Source: Pseudomonadota bacterium
GTDB lineage: Bacteria > Pseudomonadota > Alphaproteobacteria > Rhizobiales > Xanthobacteraceae
Reading direction: 5' to 3'
Assembly: GCA_023405565.1 (NCBI GenBank)
Contig: JAEXXW010000069.1
Coordinates: forward strand, 1-7,478
Length of the DNA: 7,478 nucleotides
Positions 1 through 6,300 of this stretch are shown piece after piece. The position numbers and the translations under genes were made by a program. Numbering within the stretch: position 1 is the stretch's first letter; each line of letters starts with the position of its first letter. Under the pieces are notes generated by a model, which was not told where the DNA came from, made no database searches, and was given only the letters and a program-made list of their open reading frames with translations.

Positions 1-181
1 ACTTTTGCGCGACCAACCGTCCGACCACATCCGCAACGCCACCGGGCGGAAATGGCAGCACGATTTTGACCGCCCGATTTGGATAATTACCTGATGTTGC
101 GCCAGCTTGGCTTTGAGCGTGGCTGACACTTGCTGCCAGCATCACTGACATCACAACCGCTGCGCGTAAGACTATTTTCAT
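1..181 (-). CDS. Bug/TctC-family tripartite tricarboxylate transporter substrate-binding protein (N-terminal part)
   Basis: Sixty codons from ATG at 181 are visible before the window edge. Residues 1-22 form a signal peptide: a basic start (MKIVLR), a small-residue hydrophobic core, and a probable cleavage after SHA. The mature start reads YPNRAVKIVLPFPPGG, then DVVGRLVAQK. This is the hallmark opening of the Bug (Bordetella uptake gene) family, whose members are periplasmic receptors for carboxylates and related small molecules, in some cases feeding TctAB permeases. The full protein would be about 320 residues. The ligand cannot be told from this fragment, and no tctA or tctB is in view, so this could be an orphan receptor, which is common in the family. 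An AAGGA ribosome-binding site lies 6 nt before the ATG. The gene lies 129 bp downstream of the exported protein on the same strand and may or may not share its transcript. Confidence 0.9.
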   Translation of the reverse strand, partial: MKIVLRAAVVMSVMLAASVSHAQSQAGATSGNYPNRAVKIVLPFPPGGVADVVGRLVAQK

Positions 182-187
182 CACAGG

Positions 188-200
188 TCCTTCTACCTCC
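188..200 (-). promoter_or_regulatory. Ribosome-binding site of the Bug-family gene
   Basis: On the minus strand AAGGA (192-188) sits 6 nt before the ATG at 181. A second purine block, GGAGG (200-196), lies 14 nt before it. The nearer one has the usual spacing and supports the chosen start. Confidence 0.6.
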
Positions 201-202
201 CC

Positions 203-218
203 GCATCGAAGACGATGC
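203..218 (-). other. Small perfect hairpin in the 5' leader of the Bug-family gene
   Basis: GCATCG (203-208) and CGATGC (213-218) form a perfect 6-bp stem with a 4-nt loop, ending 2 nt before the GGAGG block. On the minus-strand transcript it would sit just upstream of the ribosome-binding site. There is no T-run after it, so it does not look like an intrinsic terminator. A role in mRNA stability or translation is only a guess. Confidence 0.35.
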
Positions 219-310
219 AGAGATCATGCAAACACAATGCGCCTGCGGAATGCAAATCCGAGGCCAGCCATGCTTTCAGAAGGATCGTTGCAGTGAGCGA
301 GATCGTCGCG

Positions 311-892
311 CTATTGTTGCGTACCGCGGATAGGCGCTTGTGACGATTTTTTCGCCTTGGTCGATTTCGTAGGTCTTGCCGCCGCGGGCACATCAACACG
401 CTCAATCGAAACAAGACGGCCGCCACGGAAACGATACAACCCTGGCGACCAGCCATGCGTCACCGTTACGGTTGCAACCCGGGTGGTTCCTTCAGCGCCG
501 ATATCGACACGATCAGGAAAACCGGTGCGCTGTACAACCTGGCATTCTGTCATCGAAAGCGCGATACCGCCTTGCACGGTGGGCAACGTGCCCTGACCGC
601 TCAATGCATCGCTCGTGGTTTCCTGTCCGCCCTCCGGCGTTGCCTGCGCAGTAACCACATCCGGAGCAGCGGTGCAGCGACCGTCGGCACTGACGAGATC
701 GTCCGGCGTGATCGCGCGCTGCTGCGCAGTCGGCTTGGAGTTGGCGAATTTAGCCCATTCCGGCGTCGCAAACACGTCAGATAATTTGCCGGTCCCCTGC
801 GTTGTATCGGGTGCCGCGCAATTCGCGAGCGCGGTCAACGCGGCCGTCAAGATAGCCAGACGCGACGTGGTTCTCGTGAAAACGCAATTCAA
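311..892 (-). CDS. Exported protein of unknown function with BamE/SmpA-like C-terminal segment (possible lipoprotein)
   Basis: The protein has 193 residues starting at TTG (892). No ATG, GTG or TTG lies upstream in frame before the stop at 949-947, and AGGGA (906-902) is 9 nt before the TTG. Residues 1-24 look like a signal peptide (TRTTSR, then AILTAALTALA). A cysteine at 25 sits in LANC, which resembles a lipobox except for Asn at -1, so either lipidation or ordinary export is possible. Residues 26-105 are Thr/Gln/Pro-rich and probably loosely folded. Residues 109-166 (GIALSMTECQVV, GFPDRVD, GLYRFRGGRLVSIERV) have the spacing of BamE/SmpA-type small alpha-beta domains: a turn, a helix ending in a G-P motif, then strands ending in GRLVSIE. 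A short basic tail (KSTKAKK) ends the protein. I recognise the style as a conserved alphaproteobacterial hypothetical protein but know no function. The BamE likeness is inferred from pattern only. Its likely promoter is at 944-972. Confidence 0.75.
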   Translation of the reverse strand: MNCVFTRTTSRLAILTAALTALANCAAPDTTQGTGKLSDVFATPEWAKFANSKPTAQQRAITPDDLVSADGRCTAAPDVVTAQATPEGGQETTSDALSGQGTLPTVQGGIALSMTECQVVQRTGFPDRVDIGAEGTTRVATVTVTHGWSPGLYRFRGGRLVSIERVDVPAAARPTKSTKAKKSSQAPIRGTQQ

Positions 893-901
893 TACGCAAC
901 A

Positions 902-906
902 TCCCT
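902..906 (-). promoter_or_regulatory. Ribosome-binding site supporting a TTG start
   Basis: AGGGA on the minus strand lies 9 nt before TTG at 892. Its last bases overlap an ATG at 902 that is in another frame, so this site is what decides for the TTG start of the exported protein. Confidence 0.5.
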
Positions 907-943
907 GAATTCGAAGGTTCGTTCCGGCGACCAGACAGCCGAA

Positions 944-972
944 TTCTTAGTCAGCAACATGGCCGCAATCAA
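944..972 (-). promoter_or_regulatory. Candidate sigma70-type promoter of the exported protein gene
   Basis: On the minus strand TTGATT (972-967) and TAAGAA (949-944) are separated by 17 bp. The -35 box matches the TTGACA consensus at 4 of 6 positions and the -10 box matches TATAAT at 3 of 6. Transcription would start near 937, giving a leader of about 45 nt to the TTG at 892. This is a match by eye only. Confidence 0.35.
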
Positions 973-1116
973 CGAACCGTCGCCTGAATCACAAGGGCTC
1001 GTTAACGGCGGGCCTCGGCGCCCGCGTGCAGCGCCATCTTATTGAACCCCAGATTGCAAATCCATCGCGAAGCTGCATGGAGAGGCCACTCCCAAAACGG
1101 TAACAAGATACCTTTA

Positions 1117-1569
1117 TTATGCCTTTTGTACCCAGCGGCCATTTTCATCCGGCTGCCAGTAGCTGGTCTCGTAACCTTGCGCCTTGGCCTGCGACCAGCG
1201 TTCGCGCGCAACGGCGACAGCGTCGTCGTCGTTGCCATCAAAGATCAGAACCAGCCGGTCGTAACTCGCCGCATCAGGCGGCAACGGCACTCCGTCGATG
1301 AGGAAACGAACATTGGCCTTGTTGGGATTGCCGTCATTGGCGGTCAGCAAGACCGGCTGGTCGGCGGCATCCGCACCACGCGACGTGCCGTGCGGCAGAA
1401 AGCTGTCATCGCGATAGGTCCACAGATGCGCATCAAGGGACTCGATGCGTTCGTCGGAGGAGACATGCACCACAACCCGCCAGCCGCGTTGCAACGATAC
1501 TTCGAGCAATTGCGGCAGCACGCGCTCCAGCTTCTGTTCGATCAAGTGATAGAAGCGCACTTCGGTCAC
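1117..1569 (-). CDS. holC: DNA polymerase III subunit chi
   Basis: The 150-residue protein matches the chi subunit in length and motifs. It opens with EVRFYHL, has the strand-turn RGWRVVVHVSSDERIESLDAHLWTY (split around residue 29-52), FLPHG at 57-61, the central strand RLVLIFDG at 105-112, and a C-terminal YWQPDENGRW (137-146). In Escherichia coli, chi pairs with psi in the clamp-loader complex and binds single-stranded DNA-binding protein, linking the replisome to coated lagging-strand DNA. The start is GTG at 1569. Its last two bases plus the next A form the TGA stop of the upstream peptidase gene (GTGA, 4-bp overlap), which suggests translational coupling. A weak GGGG block lies 5 nt before the GTG. 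In alphaproteobacteria holC is commonly found next to pepA, as it nearly is here. Confidence 0.95.
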   Translation of the reverse strand: MTEVRFYHLIEQKLERVLPQLLEVSLQRGWRVVVHVSSDERIESLDAHLWTYRDDSFLPHGTSRGADAADQPVLLTANDGNPNKANVRFLIDGVPLPPDAASYDRLVLIFDGNDDDAVAVARERWSQAKAQGYETSYWQPDENGRWVQKA

Positions 1570-3023
1570 GGCGGCCCCATGATCGTCGCGACAAATGCTT
1601 CCGCGTCTCTGCGGAACGCGGCGCGGGATTCGTCGCGGCTATAGAACATGTGCCCGCCTCTGTAATTGTGCTGCGCGATCCTGCCGCCGAAATCCGGCAA
1701 CTGGTTGAGGATCAGCATCGTCTCGAAATACGGCGTCTGCAGATCCGAATATCCATGCGCGATCAGCACATGCAAGGCCGGGTCGAGAGCCAGCATCCTG
1801 CGCAAGGCAGTGACCGCTTCCGGAAGGCCGTGATCGCTGTTCCACTGCCACGCATCGAATACGGCCTGGTTCGAAACGGCATAGACACGCTGCGGTCCCG
1901 TTGTCCGGGTTTTCAGGAATTCGGACATTCCGGTCGTCAGCGGGGCTTTCAATGCAGCCAGGAAGGGATCGGCGTAATCCGGGCGCGGCGCTGACGGGTC
2001 CGGATCTTCGCTGTGCACGGCCGGATCATACGACGACGTGACCTTGCCGTTTCGTCTTGCGAATTCGCGGCTGAACAGCTTTTCGTCGATGCGGCCACGC
2101 GCCGCCGACACCACATCGGTGGGCAGACCAGTGATCGCAGTGACCCTTTCCACCAGTCGCGACAAGGATTCCCTGTCTCTCAGTCCACGCAGAAACTCGG
2201 TGACGAACACGCTGCTCGCATAGTCCTCGACAGCAATCAGTTTGCGCGCGTCAAATGTCCCCTCATCCTCCATCCGCGCAGCGGCAAATGACGGCAGCAA
2301 AGTCGCAAACGACAATGGCGAAGTGCGCGCGTGATAGCGCCAGCCGTAATCGAGCGCAGGCGAGACAAGGATCAGGCCTTTCAGCGCGACGCCGTGACGG
2401 CGCTGCAAACTTTCTGCAATGCGCGGTGCGCGGAAGCCGCCATAGCTCTGACCAAGCAGCAGCTTCGGGGCGGCCAGCCGATCGTGATTGCGAAGCCACG
2501 ATGCCATCGCGTCCGACAACAGATCGATATCGCCATCGACCGACCACACGCGCTCTTTGGTCTTGGCCTCCTGCCGGAGCAGCGATCCCTGCCCCGTGCC
2601 CGGCGGATCGATGAACACGAGATCGGTGAAATCCAGCCACGTTTCCACGTTCGGCAACAGCGGACGCACGGCCGAGGGACTGCCGTCAAAGGCAATCCGC
2701 CAGGGCCCGATCGCTCCGAGATTGAGATAGGCCGATGATGTGCCGGGCCCACCACCAATGACGAATGTCAGCGGCCGCGGCGAAGTCGCGTCGCTTTTAA
2801 GAAAGGCAAGTGCGCCGACTTCTGCATCGGCCTGCCCTTGATCGTTCCTTACCGGCAGGCGTTCGACAACGACGTGAAACGTCAACGGACGTCCCGGCAA
2901 AATGACCGAAGCCACTGTTCCGGCCTCGGCCTTTCGATGTCCTTGCCCGATTGCCTGATACGGCGCAACGATGAGGCAGATCAGCAGCAGCACAAGTCCG
3001 CTGCCGAGAATGCGCCCGCTCAT
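1566..3023 (-). CDS. Exported S10-family (serine carboxypeptidase-like) peptidase
   Basis: The protein has 485 residues. Residues 1-28 form a signal peptide (long leucine/isoleucine core, then AIGQG), so the enzyme should act in the periplasm or outside. The alpha/beta-hydrolase parts appear in order: oxyanion loop GGGPGTSS (90-97), DLVFIDPPGTGQGS (134-147), nucleophile elbow GQSYGG with Ser193 (191-196), ILVSPALDYG (218-227), acid HGYSDLQTP with Asp427 (423-431), and GGHMFYS with His458 (456-462). This order and the FIDPPGTG and ILVS-LD motifs fit the bacterial S10 branch (COG2939). The classical carboxylate-binding positions are changed: Gly90 stands in place of Asn in NGGPG, and Gln192 in place of Glu in GESYG. 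True carboxypeptidase action is therefore uncertain, and an S33-like or esterase activity is possible. It begins 40 bp after pepA with no strong ribosome-binding site, and it overlaps holC by 4 bp, so it should be part of a pepA-holC transcript. Confidence 0.88.
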   Translation of the reverse strand: MSGRILGSGLVLLLICLIVAPYQAIGQGHRKAEAGTVASVILPGRPLTFHVVVERLPVRNDQGQADAEVGALAFLKSDATSPRPLTFVIGGGPGTSSAYLNLGAIGPWRIAFDGSPSAVRPLLPNVETWLDFTDLVFIDPPGTGQGSLLRQEAKTKERVWSVDGDIDLLSDAMASWLRNHDRLAAPKLLLGQSYGGFRAPRIAESLQRRHGVALKGLILVSPALDYGWRYHARTSPLSFATLLPSFAAARMEDEGTFDARKLIAVEDYASSVFVTEFLRGLRDRESLSRLVERVTAITGLPTDVVSAARGRIDEKLFSREFARRNGKVTSSYDPAVHSEDPDPSAPRPDYADPFLAALKAPLTTGMSEFLKTRTTGPQRVYAVSNQAVFDAWQWNSDHGLPEAVTALRRMLALDPALHVLIAHGYSDLQTPYFETMLILNQLPDFGGRIAQHNYRGGHMFYSRDESRAAFRRDAEAFVATIMGPP

Positions 3024-3040
3024 CGTCGCGTCATCCGCAA

Positions 3041-3075
3041 GAGATTACTTCTCGTACAAGAGATCACTTCTCGTA
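3041..3075. repeat. Short direct repeat at the 3' end of pepA
   Basis: Two 16-bp copies, GAGATTACTTCTCGTA (3041-3056) and GAGATCACTTCTCGTA (3060-3075), differ at one position and lie 19 bp apart start to start. The second copy holds the last codons and stop of pepA (Tyr-Glu-Lys-TGA on the minus strand). The first repeats them with TAA, out of frame with pepA. It looks like a small tandem duplication at the gene end. Confidence 0.8.
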
Positions 3076-4560
3076 ATTGTCAGCCACCAGCCGGTCGAGC
3101 AGACGCACGCCGAAGCCCGAGCCCCAGCTCTTGTTGATGTCGCTCTGCGGCGAGCCCATGCCGGTGCCGGCGATATCGAGATGTGCCCACGGTGTCTTGT
3201 CGACAAAGCGCTGCAGGAATTGCGCGGCGGTGATCGATCCGCCCATGCGTCCGCCGGTGTTCTTCATGTCGGCGAACTTTGAATCGATCTGTTTGTCGTA
3301 TTCCGGTCCGAGCGGCATTCTCCAGACGCGCTCGCCGGTGAACTGACCAGCTTCTACGAGCCTGTCCGCAAGCTTGTCATTGTTGGAGAACAGGCCCGCA
3401 TATTCGTGGCCGAGCGAGACGATGATCGCGCCCGTCAACGTCGCAAGATCGACCATGAATTCCGGCTTGTAGGTCTTGGCGACGTACCAGAGCACGTCCG
3501 CCAGAACCAGCCGGCCTTCGGCATCTGTATTAATGATTTCAATGGTTTGGCCGGACATCGAGGTGACGATATCGCCGGGCCGCTGGGCATTGCCGTCCGG
3601 CATATTCTCGACAAGGCCGATCGCGCCGATGGCATTCACTTTGGCCTTGCGCGCGGCCAGCGCATGCATCAGGCCAACGACGCAGGCCGCGCCCGCCATG
3701 TCGCCCTTCATGTCTTCCATGCCGGCCGCCGGCTTGATCGAAATGCCGCCGGTATCGAAGCAAACGCCCTTGCCGACAAAGGCCAGCGGCTTGTCGCCTT
3801 TCTTGCCGCCATTCCAGCGCATGATGACGACGCGGCTTTCGCGTTCCGATCCCTGCCCGACGCCCAGCAGCGCATTCATCTTCAGCTTGGTCAGCGCCTT
3901 CTCGTCGAGGATTTCGACGTCGACACCGACCTTCTTCAGCGTCGCAGCACGACGCGCGAATTCTTCCGGATAAAGGATGTTGGCCGGTTCGTTGACGAGA
4001 TCGCGCGCAATCACAATGCCATCGATCACGGCTTCGCGGTCGCTCCAGGCCTTGCGCGCCTTGTCCGTATCGCCGGTACCGATCGTCAGCTTGCGCTGCT
4101 TCGGTGCATCGTCATCGTCCTTGCGCTTGGTCTTGTAGCGATCAAAGGAATAAGCCCGCATCATCGAACCGAGCGCCAGATCCGCGACCTGGTCGGCGCT
4201 CATCGGCCCGCCCGGCAATTCGCCGATCATCGTCACGTCCTCGGCGCTCTTCGGAGCACGGCCAAAAGCGGTGCCCCCCAATTTGACGAAGTCTTCCGTC
4301 TTGAGTTCGGACACCTTGCCGGTGCCGATGACGATCAGGCGCGAGACTTTCAGCCCCTGCGGCGTGATCAGGTCGAGCACGCTGCCGTTCTTGCCCTTGA
4401 AGCCGTCGGCTTCCGCCGCCCGCGACACGAGATCGCCAGTCTGAGCGAGCAGCTTCTGGGTCGCCGGCCCGAACGCAAGGTCGGCATCCGCGAATACCAC
4501 CAATACGCCCTTGCCCGGCGCTGAGAAGGAAGAAAATGCAAGTTTGGGAGCGCTGGCCAT
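3064..4560 (-). CDS. pepA: Leucyl aminopeptidase (M17 family, cytosol aminopeptidase)
   Basis: From ATG at 4560 the protein has 498 residues, the usual length. It is a two-metal cytosolic aminopeptidase that removes N-terminal residues from peptides. In Escherichia coli PepA also binds DNA at certain promoters and recombination sites. The M17 signature NTDAEGRL is at 344-351. The expected metal ligands are Lys264, Asp269, Asp287, Asp346 and Glu348, and the catalytic Lys276 and Arg350 are present, all at the spacing of E. coli PepA. The N-terminal third (about 1-160) is the more variable domain and contains an acidic-basic linker ([15 protein letters not shown], 143-157). Two upstream in-frame ATGs (4581, 4587) would add 7 or 9 residues. 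I prefer 4560 because [12 protein letters not shown] aligns with the usual start and an AGGA lies about 11 nt before it. The gene is divergent from lptF and heads the pepA, S10 peptidase, holC cluster. Confidence 0.95.
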   Translation of the reverse strand: MASAPKLAFSSFSAPGKGVLVVFADADLAFGPATQKLLAQTGDLVSRAAEADGFKGKNGSVLDLITPQGLKVSRLIVIGTGKVSELKTEDFVKLGGTAFGRAPKSAEDVTMIGELPGGPMSADQVADLALGSMMRAYSFDRYKTKRKDDDDAPKQRKLTIGTGDTDKARKAWSDREAVIDGIVIARDLVNEPANILYPEEFARRAATLKKVGVDVEILDEKALTKLKMNALLGVGQGSERESRVVIMRWNGGKKGDKPLAFVGKGVCFDTGGISIKPAAGMEDMKGDMAGAACVVGLMHALAARKAKVNAIGAIGLVENMPDGNAQRPGDIVTSMSGQTIEIINTDAEGRLVLADVLWYVAKTYKPEFMVDLATLTGAIIVSLGHEYAGLFSNNDKLADRLVEAGQFTGERVWRMPLGPEYDKQIDSKFADMKNTGGRMGGSITAAQFLQRFVDKTPWAHLDIAGTGMGSPQSDINKSWGSGFGVRLLDRLVADNYEK

Positions 4561-4602
4561 GGTCGGTACTGTCCTATCCATTCGCATTCTGGAACTGCGG
4601 TT

Positions 4603-4631
4603 ACTTTTAGTCGCGTCACACGGAGGATCAA
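4603..4631 (-). promoter_or_regulatory. Weak candidate promoter of pepA
   Basis: On the minus strand TTGATC (4631-4626) is followed after 16-17 bp by TAAAAG or AAAAGT (4609-4603). This gives a leader of about 35-40 nt before ATG 4560. Both boxes are poor matches to the consensus, and it was chosen mainly by position. Confidence 0.22.
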
Positions 4632-4647
4632 ACCGATTCGAAGGGTT

Positions 4648-4677
4648 TTGCTTCTGTTGAATCCGGATTCATACTAT
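4648..4677 (+). promoter_or_regulatory. Candidate lptF promoter with operator-like palindrome in the spacer
   Basis: TTGCTT (4648-4653) and TACTAT (4672-4677) are separated by 18 bp. The perfect palindrome TGAATCCGGATTCA (4658-4671) fills most of that spacer and ends exactly at the -10 box. A repressor bound there would block RNA polymerase. The transcript would have a leader of about 300 nt before lptF. The boxes are moderate matches seen by eye. The palindrome is certain; its function is inferred. Confidence 0.35.
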
Positions 4678-4988
4678 AGCATTGATTACCCGCTTTTGGG
4701 TGCCGATTAACCATAACGGAACCTTCCCTCAGGCGGATCGTGTTCCCCAGGACACAGCGCCGTAAATCTTGCCCCCGGGTTAACTTTTTTCGATGCATTT
4801 TCAACAGCTTTGCCTTGGCTGGGCCATTATGTGAATCGATTATGAACGCTGCTGGGAAACGGCTTTGGGGAGGCCGGTCCGGAGCAGCAACCGAAGGTCC
4901 ATCCGGGCCGCGGGCGAATTGGGGAACGTCGCGGCGTATGGGTCCGTTCAGGCTGGGTCCGATCAACATGAGTGCCGTCAGGCTGGGC

Positions 4989-6287
4989 ATGGTTCTGCCC
5001 GCGTGGGTCAGCCTGCGCTCGCTTGGCCTTGGCGCGCTCATTCCCAGCGCGATTGCCCGCTACATCTTCGCCACCACCTTCAGCGCCTTCGCGATCGTCC
5101 TGTTCAGCCTGACCTCGGTGATCTGGATCACCCAGGCGCTTCGCGACATCGACCTGATGACCAGTCGCGGCCAGACGGTCCTCGTCTTCCTCGGCATTAC
5201 CGGTCTCGTTATCCCCATGCTGGTCATGGTGATCGCACCGATCGCGCTGATGATCGCGGTCATGCATGCGATCGGCCGGCTGTCCAACGATTCCGAATTA
5301 ATCGTCATGAATGCCGCCGGCATGTCACCCTGGGTGCTGTTCCGGCCCTTCCTCTACATGGCGGTTTTTGTTTCGCTCGTCATGAGCGTGATCGGCTCCT
5401 GGCTCGGACCGCTTGGCCTGCAGACGCTGAATGACTGGGCCAACGACGTGCGGGCCGATCTTGTTACCAACATCGTGCAGCCCGGACGCTTCAACGGCTT
5501 CGAACGTGGCCTCACCTTCCACGTCAGGGAACGGCTTCCCAACGGGCAGTTGCTTGGCGTTTTCGTCGACGATCGTCGCAGCCCGACCGAACGCGCGACC
5601 TTTCTCGCCGAGCAAGGCACGATCGTGAAGGACGAGCGCGGTACGTTTCTTGTGCTTGAGACCGGCAGCGTTCAGCGCCTTGAAGTCACGCCGCGACAGA
5701 AAGAAAAAAAGGGCCAGCAAAAGAACCAGCCGAGCCTGAACGACCAGAAAGCCCAGAAACAGCCGCCGGAAAAACAGAAAGATCCGACCATTGTGAAATT
5801 CGAGCGCTATGCGCTCGACCTCTCGCAGGCCCCGAATGAATCGTCGTCGCAGCGAAATTCAGCACGCGATCGTTATATCTGGGACCTGATCAACAACGAT
5901 CCGCAAAAGACCAAGCTGCAGGACGGTCAGGTCCGCGCCGAGTTGCATGACCGGCTCTTCGCTCCGCTCTATCCGATTGTCTTCACCATCGTGACCTTTG
6001 CCTATCTCGGTGCGCCGCGAACCACACGCCAGGGGCGCGCCATGTCTGTTGCTGGCGCGGCAGTTGCGATTTCGGTCATCCGGCTGATCGGCTTCGTGGT
6101 GATCGTGTTGTGCGTTCGCTACCCCTTTGTGCTGGCGTTTCACTACGTCCTTCTCGCGGTAGCCGCGGTGCTGGGTCTGTTGGCCATCCATCGCGGTCTC
6201 GTCATCGAAGCCCCTGCCTTTGTCACCAGAGCGGTCGATGCCATCAGCGCGCAACTTGCGCGTCGTACCGCCGCGGCAGCGACCTGA
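4989..6287 (+). CDS. lptF: LPS export ABC transporter permease LptF
   Basis: LptF is one of two inner-membrane subunits that, with the LptB ATPase, lift lipopolysaccharide out of the inner membrane to LptC and the periplasmic bridge. From ATG 4989 it has 432 residues. The family layout is clear: RYIFATTFSAF opening, TM1 about 29-49 followed by TQALRDIDLM, TM2 63-92, coupling segment LSNDSELIVMNAAGMS (98-113), TM3 116-139, a periplasmic beta-jellyroll domain 140-322, and TM4-TM6 at about 324-341, 353-376 and 381-401. A Lys/Gln-rich stretch interrupts the periplasmic domain at 235-266. The start is uncertain. In-frame ATGs at 4842, 4938 and 4968 and a GTG at 4740 also exist. I chose 4989 because AGG lies 6 nt before it and it is closest to where homologues begin. 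It is followed after 13 bp by lptG. The alternative name is YjgP/YjgQ-family permease. Confidence 0.93.
   Translation: MVLPAWVSLRSLGLGALIPSAIARYIFATTFSAFAIVLFSLTSVIWITQALRDIDLMTSRGQTVLVFLGITGLVIPMLVMVIAPIALMIAVMHAIGRLSNDSELIVMNAAGMSPWVLFRPFLYMAVFVSLVMSVIGSWLGPLGLQTLNDWANDVRADLVTNIVQPGRFNGFERGLTFHVRERLPNGQLLGVFVDDRRSPTERATFLAEQGTIVKDERGTFLVLETGSVQRLEVTPRQKEKKGQQKNQPSLNDQKAQKQPPEKQKDPTIVKFERYALDLSQAPNESSSQRNSARDRYIWDLINNDPQKTKLQDGQVRAELHDRLFAPLYPIVFTIVTFAYLGAPRTTRQGRAMSVAGAAVAISVIRLIGFVVIVLCVRYPFVLAFHYVLLAVAAVLGLLAIHRGLVIEAPAFVTRAVDAISAQLARRTAAAAT
5691..5786 (+). other. Lys/Gln-rich low-complexity insertion inside LptF
   Basis: Thirty-two codons encode a stretch made mostly of Lys, Gln, Glu, Asn and Pro (for example KEKKGQQKNQ and QKAQKQPPEKQKD), between strands ending LEVTP and starting TIVKFERYALDLS. 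It is A-rich compared with the surrounding gene. It is predicted to be a disordered, basic loop in the periplasmic domain. Confidence 0.7.
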
Positions 6288-6293
6288 GGGGGG
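6286..6293 (+). promoter_or_regulatory. Ribosome-binding site of lptG
   Basis: GAGGGGGG overlaps the lptF stop codon and ends 7 nt before ATG 6301. This decides for 6301 as the lptG start over upstream in-frame starts inside lptF, and suggests coupled translation. Confidence 0.6.
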
Positions 6294-6300
6294 CGCGAGC

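Larger units (their letters stand above)
893..1116. other. Intergenic region between holC and the exported protein gene
   Basis: This 224-bp stretch separates two minus-strand genes. It holds the candidate promoter and ribosome-binding site listed separately, and a 6-bp GC-rich stem, GCGGGC/GCCCGC at 1008-1025 with a 6-nt loop, about 90 bp past the holC stop. The stem has no T-run on either strand, so it is at best a weak candidate for ending the holC transcript. I see no RNA gene, repeat or convincing small gene here. Confidence 0.5.
4588..4988. other. Divergent control region between pepA and lptF
   Basis: About 400 bp separate the two divergent starts. The part from 4600 to about 4840 is richer in A and T than its surroundings and reads as non-coding. 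It contains a perfect 14-bp palindrome (4658-4671), the candidate promoters listed separately, and another plus-strand pair, TTGATT (4682-4687) and GATTAA (4705-4710), with a 17-bp spacer. From 4740 onward the lptF frame is open upstream of the chosen start, but before about 4930 the third codon positions do not look coding. A 10-bp direct repeat, TCAGGCTGGG, occurs at 4948-4957 and 4978-4987, exactly 30 bp apart. I see no RNA gene here. Confidence 0.5.

Noticed and set aside
1008..1025. GC-rich hairpin downstream of holC as an intrinsic terminator
   Set aside because: The 6-bp stem has no T-run on either strand and lies about 90 bp past the holC stop, so terminator function is not supported.
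1042..1644. A 200-codon plus-strand open frame opposite holC
   Set aside because: It is antisense to holC, and its product shows no family motif. It is explained by high GC content.
3406..4524. A 372-codon open frame on the plus strand opposite pepA
   Set aside because: It lies wholly antisense to a clear M17 aminopeptidase. Its translation has no recognisable domain and is rich in His, Arg, Asp and Ala, as expected from the reverse of GC-rich coding DNA.
4657..4677. TTGAAT and TACTAT as a promoter pair
   Set aside because: The spacer would be only 9 bp. TTGCTT at 4648 with an 18-bp spacer is the better partner.
4948..4987. TCAGGCTGGG repeated 30 bp apart near the lptF start, as an operator pair
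   Set aside because: The copies are in the same reading frame, both encode Arg-Leu-Gly in the possible N-terminus, and are only 10 bp long. Chance or coding repetition explains them.
4628..5041. A 137-codon minus-strand frame in the pepA/lptF gap
   Set aside because: It crosses the AT-richer control region and the start of lptF. Its translation is low in structure and no family is recognised.
6220..6300. An upstream start for LptG at 6220 inside lptF
   Set aside because: The extra 27 residues do not resemble LptG. ATG 6301 has a good ribosome-binding site and matches the family start.
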